NCBI GenBank assembly: GCA_001579985.1
Contig: LRSR01013302.1
Coordinates: 1-46,976 of the forward strand
Direction of reading: 5' to 3'
From: Hypsibius dujardini
Taxonomy: Eukaryota > Tardigrada > Eutardigrada > Parachela > Hypsibiidae
Length of the DNA stretch: 46,976 bases
The position numbers and the translations under genes were made by a program. Under the pieces are notes generated by a model that saw only the letters and a program-made list of their open reading frames with translations, was not told where the DNA came from and made no database searches. Shown one piece after another: positions 45,220-46,976 of the stretch (position 1 is its first letter; every line of letters starts with the position of its first letter).

Positions 45220-45445
45220 GACGCAGACACAGGCACAGACAGACACAGGCGCAGCCACAGGCACAGACAGACACAGACACAAACACAGACAGACACAAAC
45301 ACACAAACACAGACACACAGACACAGACACAGACACAGACACATACACAGACACACAGACACAGACACAGACACAGACACAGACACAGACACAGACACAG
45401 ACACAGACACAGACACAGACAGATACACATAGACACAGACACAGG
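45220..45445. repeat. (GACACA)n hexanucleotide array
   Basis: Degenerate at the left; nearly perfect ACAGAC units at about 45356-45420. The six-base period distinguishes it from the tetranucleotide arrays elsewhere in the window. Confidence 0.88.
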
Positions 45446-46864
45446 CCTACGCACCTTTTAAAAATTGAAAGGGCTCTCAGACAAAGGGCCTGATTTTCAC
45501 TTAACTCTGCAAATATTAAGTCAACATGGTTCGTCAATATCAAAAGTTGTTTACCAGTCAATTCCGATTTATATCTACAATTTACGGGCTATTGACTTGC
45601 TAAAAGTTCGGGAGAGCCTCCCCGCACGCTTCCGGTGTATGCGCGGCGACCCATTAATGCATAGCTATCAATCGACTCGTGAACTTCAAACATCATCCAT
45701 ATAAATTGACGAGAGGCAATTAATGCAAAGTGACATACCGTACACCGACTTGTGTGTGTGTGTGTCCCATTTCAGCATATATAAATAATATCAACAAAAA
45801 GAAGGACGCTATCGAAGAAGAGGTACAGCAACGCGACACCGGCGACCGTAATTTCCGGTCCGTGCACCCACACACAAACACACGCAGGAGAGAGTATCTC
45901 TACATCGGCTAAGAATTAAGTAAACAAAACAAAAAGAGGAAGAGATCCAAAGTGAGATGACTGGTAAAAAAGCGCTAATGTATGCGCATGCCTGTGTCTG
46001 CGGTGGAGCCGGATGAGCACAGAGCGGTCATAAAGCATAAAGTTCATGTCAATTAGAAATCCATTGAAGGGTGGAGAAAACGTGGTCTTCTGTGGGAATT
46101 TGAGGAACGATCTGCATATATAGCAGCAGTACATACATGTATGCATACTTGTGAACAGGCATAGACCCTCATGCCCTATTCCGGGATCCAGGATCCTGTT
46201 AGGATGTATACATATGTATGTATGTGATGTGAGGAGTCTCTGTGTGAACGCCGGAAAACGAGCGAGGAGGCACGACCCAAATGTGGAGGGAAAAAATTGA
46301 TTACGGTTTTAGTGCCTGTACCCCTTTCCTCGCGACAAGTAGTCAGTCGTCTGCTGTGTGTCTGGATGGGTCTCTCTGTGTTCGGCCATGGTTCGGCGGT
46401 CGGGATGAAAGTTCCCCCCCCCCCCATGTCATCAAGCAGATCGCGGGTTGCGATTGAAGGGTATTTATATCGAGCTTACACATACATACGCATACGAGGA
46501 GTCGAGCGGCAACTGTTTTCCCGCTCTACTGTGCATGCGCTCCGCTACGGTATATTGAACTTTTGTTCTGGAGGAGCGCTCTGGATGAAGTCTGCGTGTG
46601 TGTCTGTGTGTGTGTAAGTGTGGTGTGGAGCGTCTTGTGTGTGTGTGTCTGCTTGTGTGTGAAAAACGGGAAGAGCACGCACATAGACACTGACACATAC
46701 ACGCACGTGAGGCTTCACGGATGGTGTGGCGTGTTCTAGGCTTATATTTAGACAACGACGAATGTAAGTGACAAAAACTGGACTATTTAAACTGCAGTAA
46801 ACTCTTGGAAAACATGATAAGGATCCATAAAAAAAAACCAAGCTATCGGCAGATAATAAAGCAA

Positions 46865-46976
46865 CACGAATAATAGACAAACAGGCAGACAGACAGACAG
46901 GCAAACGGACAGACAGACAGATAGACAAACAGGCAGACGGACAGACAGACAGATAGACAGATAGACAGACAGACAG
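46865..46976. repeat. (CAGA)n array at the right edge
   Basis: CAGA, CAAA and TAGA units continuing to the last base of the window; the true length is unknown. Confidence 0.88.

Larger units (their letters stand above)
43306..46976. other. repeat-rich right end, no gene supported
   Basis: Upstream side of the membrane protein gene. Holds the CAGA array at 44340-44625, a GACACA hexamer array at 45220-45445, C- and G-runs (for example 44255-44264 and 46415-46425), TG-rich stretches near 46590-46660, and a CAGA array at 46865-46976 that runs off the edge. Open frames here are short or lie inside repeats. Confidence 0.55.

Noticed and set aside
45046-45493. Open frames of Asp-Thr and Val-Ser repeats near 45.2 kb
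   Set aside because: Produced by the GACACA hexamer array; no non-repeat coding part.
1-46976. A novel defence or CRISPR-like system
   Set aside because: The DNA is from an animal nuclear genome. The regular repeats are microsatellites without unique spacers, and no cas-like or defence genes are present.

Overview
The window is nuclear DNA of an animal, almost certainly an invertebrate. The genes are split by many GT-AG introns (several only about 50-100 bp), and the proteins are animal-specific or animal-typical: a STAT5-like transcription factor, GAPVD1/RME-6, cyclin Y, the IDH3 beta subunit, HACL2/ILVBL, prohibitin 1 and DNA polymerase epsilon. The species cannot be named from the sequence alone. 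No rRNA, tRNA or CRISPR was recognised. All exon models below were built by hand from open frames, remembered family conservation and splice-site phase; every junction was checked for reading-frame continuity.

Layout, left to right: POLE (minus, 5' half only, running off the left edge; 11 exons); an unrecognised 5-exon gene (plus, 3933-5498), head-to-head with POLE across a 355-bp shared promoter; PHB1 (minus, 6363-8143, complete); ILVBL/HACL2 (plus, 8985-12599, complete, 12 exons), divergent from PHB1; CCNY (minus, 13020-15639, complete), convergent with ILVBL; IDH3B (minus, 16662-19281, complete); GAPVD1 (plus, 20573-27868, complete, 15 exons), divergent from IDH3B; an isolated last exon of a rhodopsin-family GPCR (minus, 28972-29125); a STAT5-like gene (plus, 32693-39148, complete, 18 exons); and the 5' end of an unrecognised single-pass membrane protein gene (minus, 43305 down to at least 42433). 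The remaining 39-47 kb is repeat-rich and shows no gene I can support.

The genes do not form a pathway. They are housekeeping neighbours: DNA replication, mitochondrial inner membrane, ER thiamine-pyrophosphate lyase, CDK regulation, TCA cycle, endocytosis and JAK/STAT signalling. Their arrangement as divergent and convergent pairs is what links them.

Between and inside genes the sequence is dominated by (TCTG)n/(CAGA)n microsatellites, present in a large share of the longer introns, by (GATT)n-like DNA, and by short palindromic elements that look like MITEs. At least four such families can be recognised by comparing copies inside the window. The most interesting leads are the orphan GPCR exon, the phased GAACA array in the POLE bidirectional promoter, the MITE families (one copy lies 80 bp upstream of the STAT start), and complementary UCUG/CAGA tracts in introns of the same gene that could pair in the pre-mRNA.
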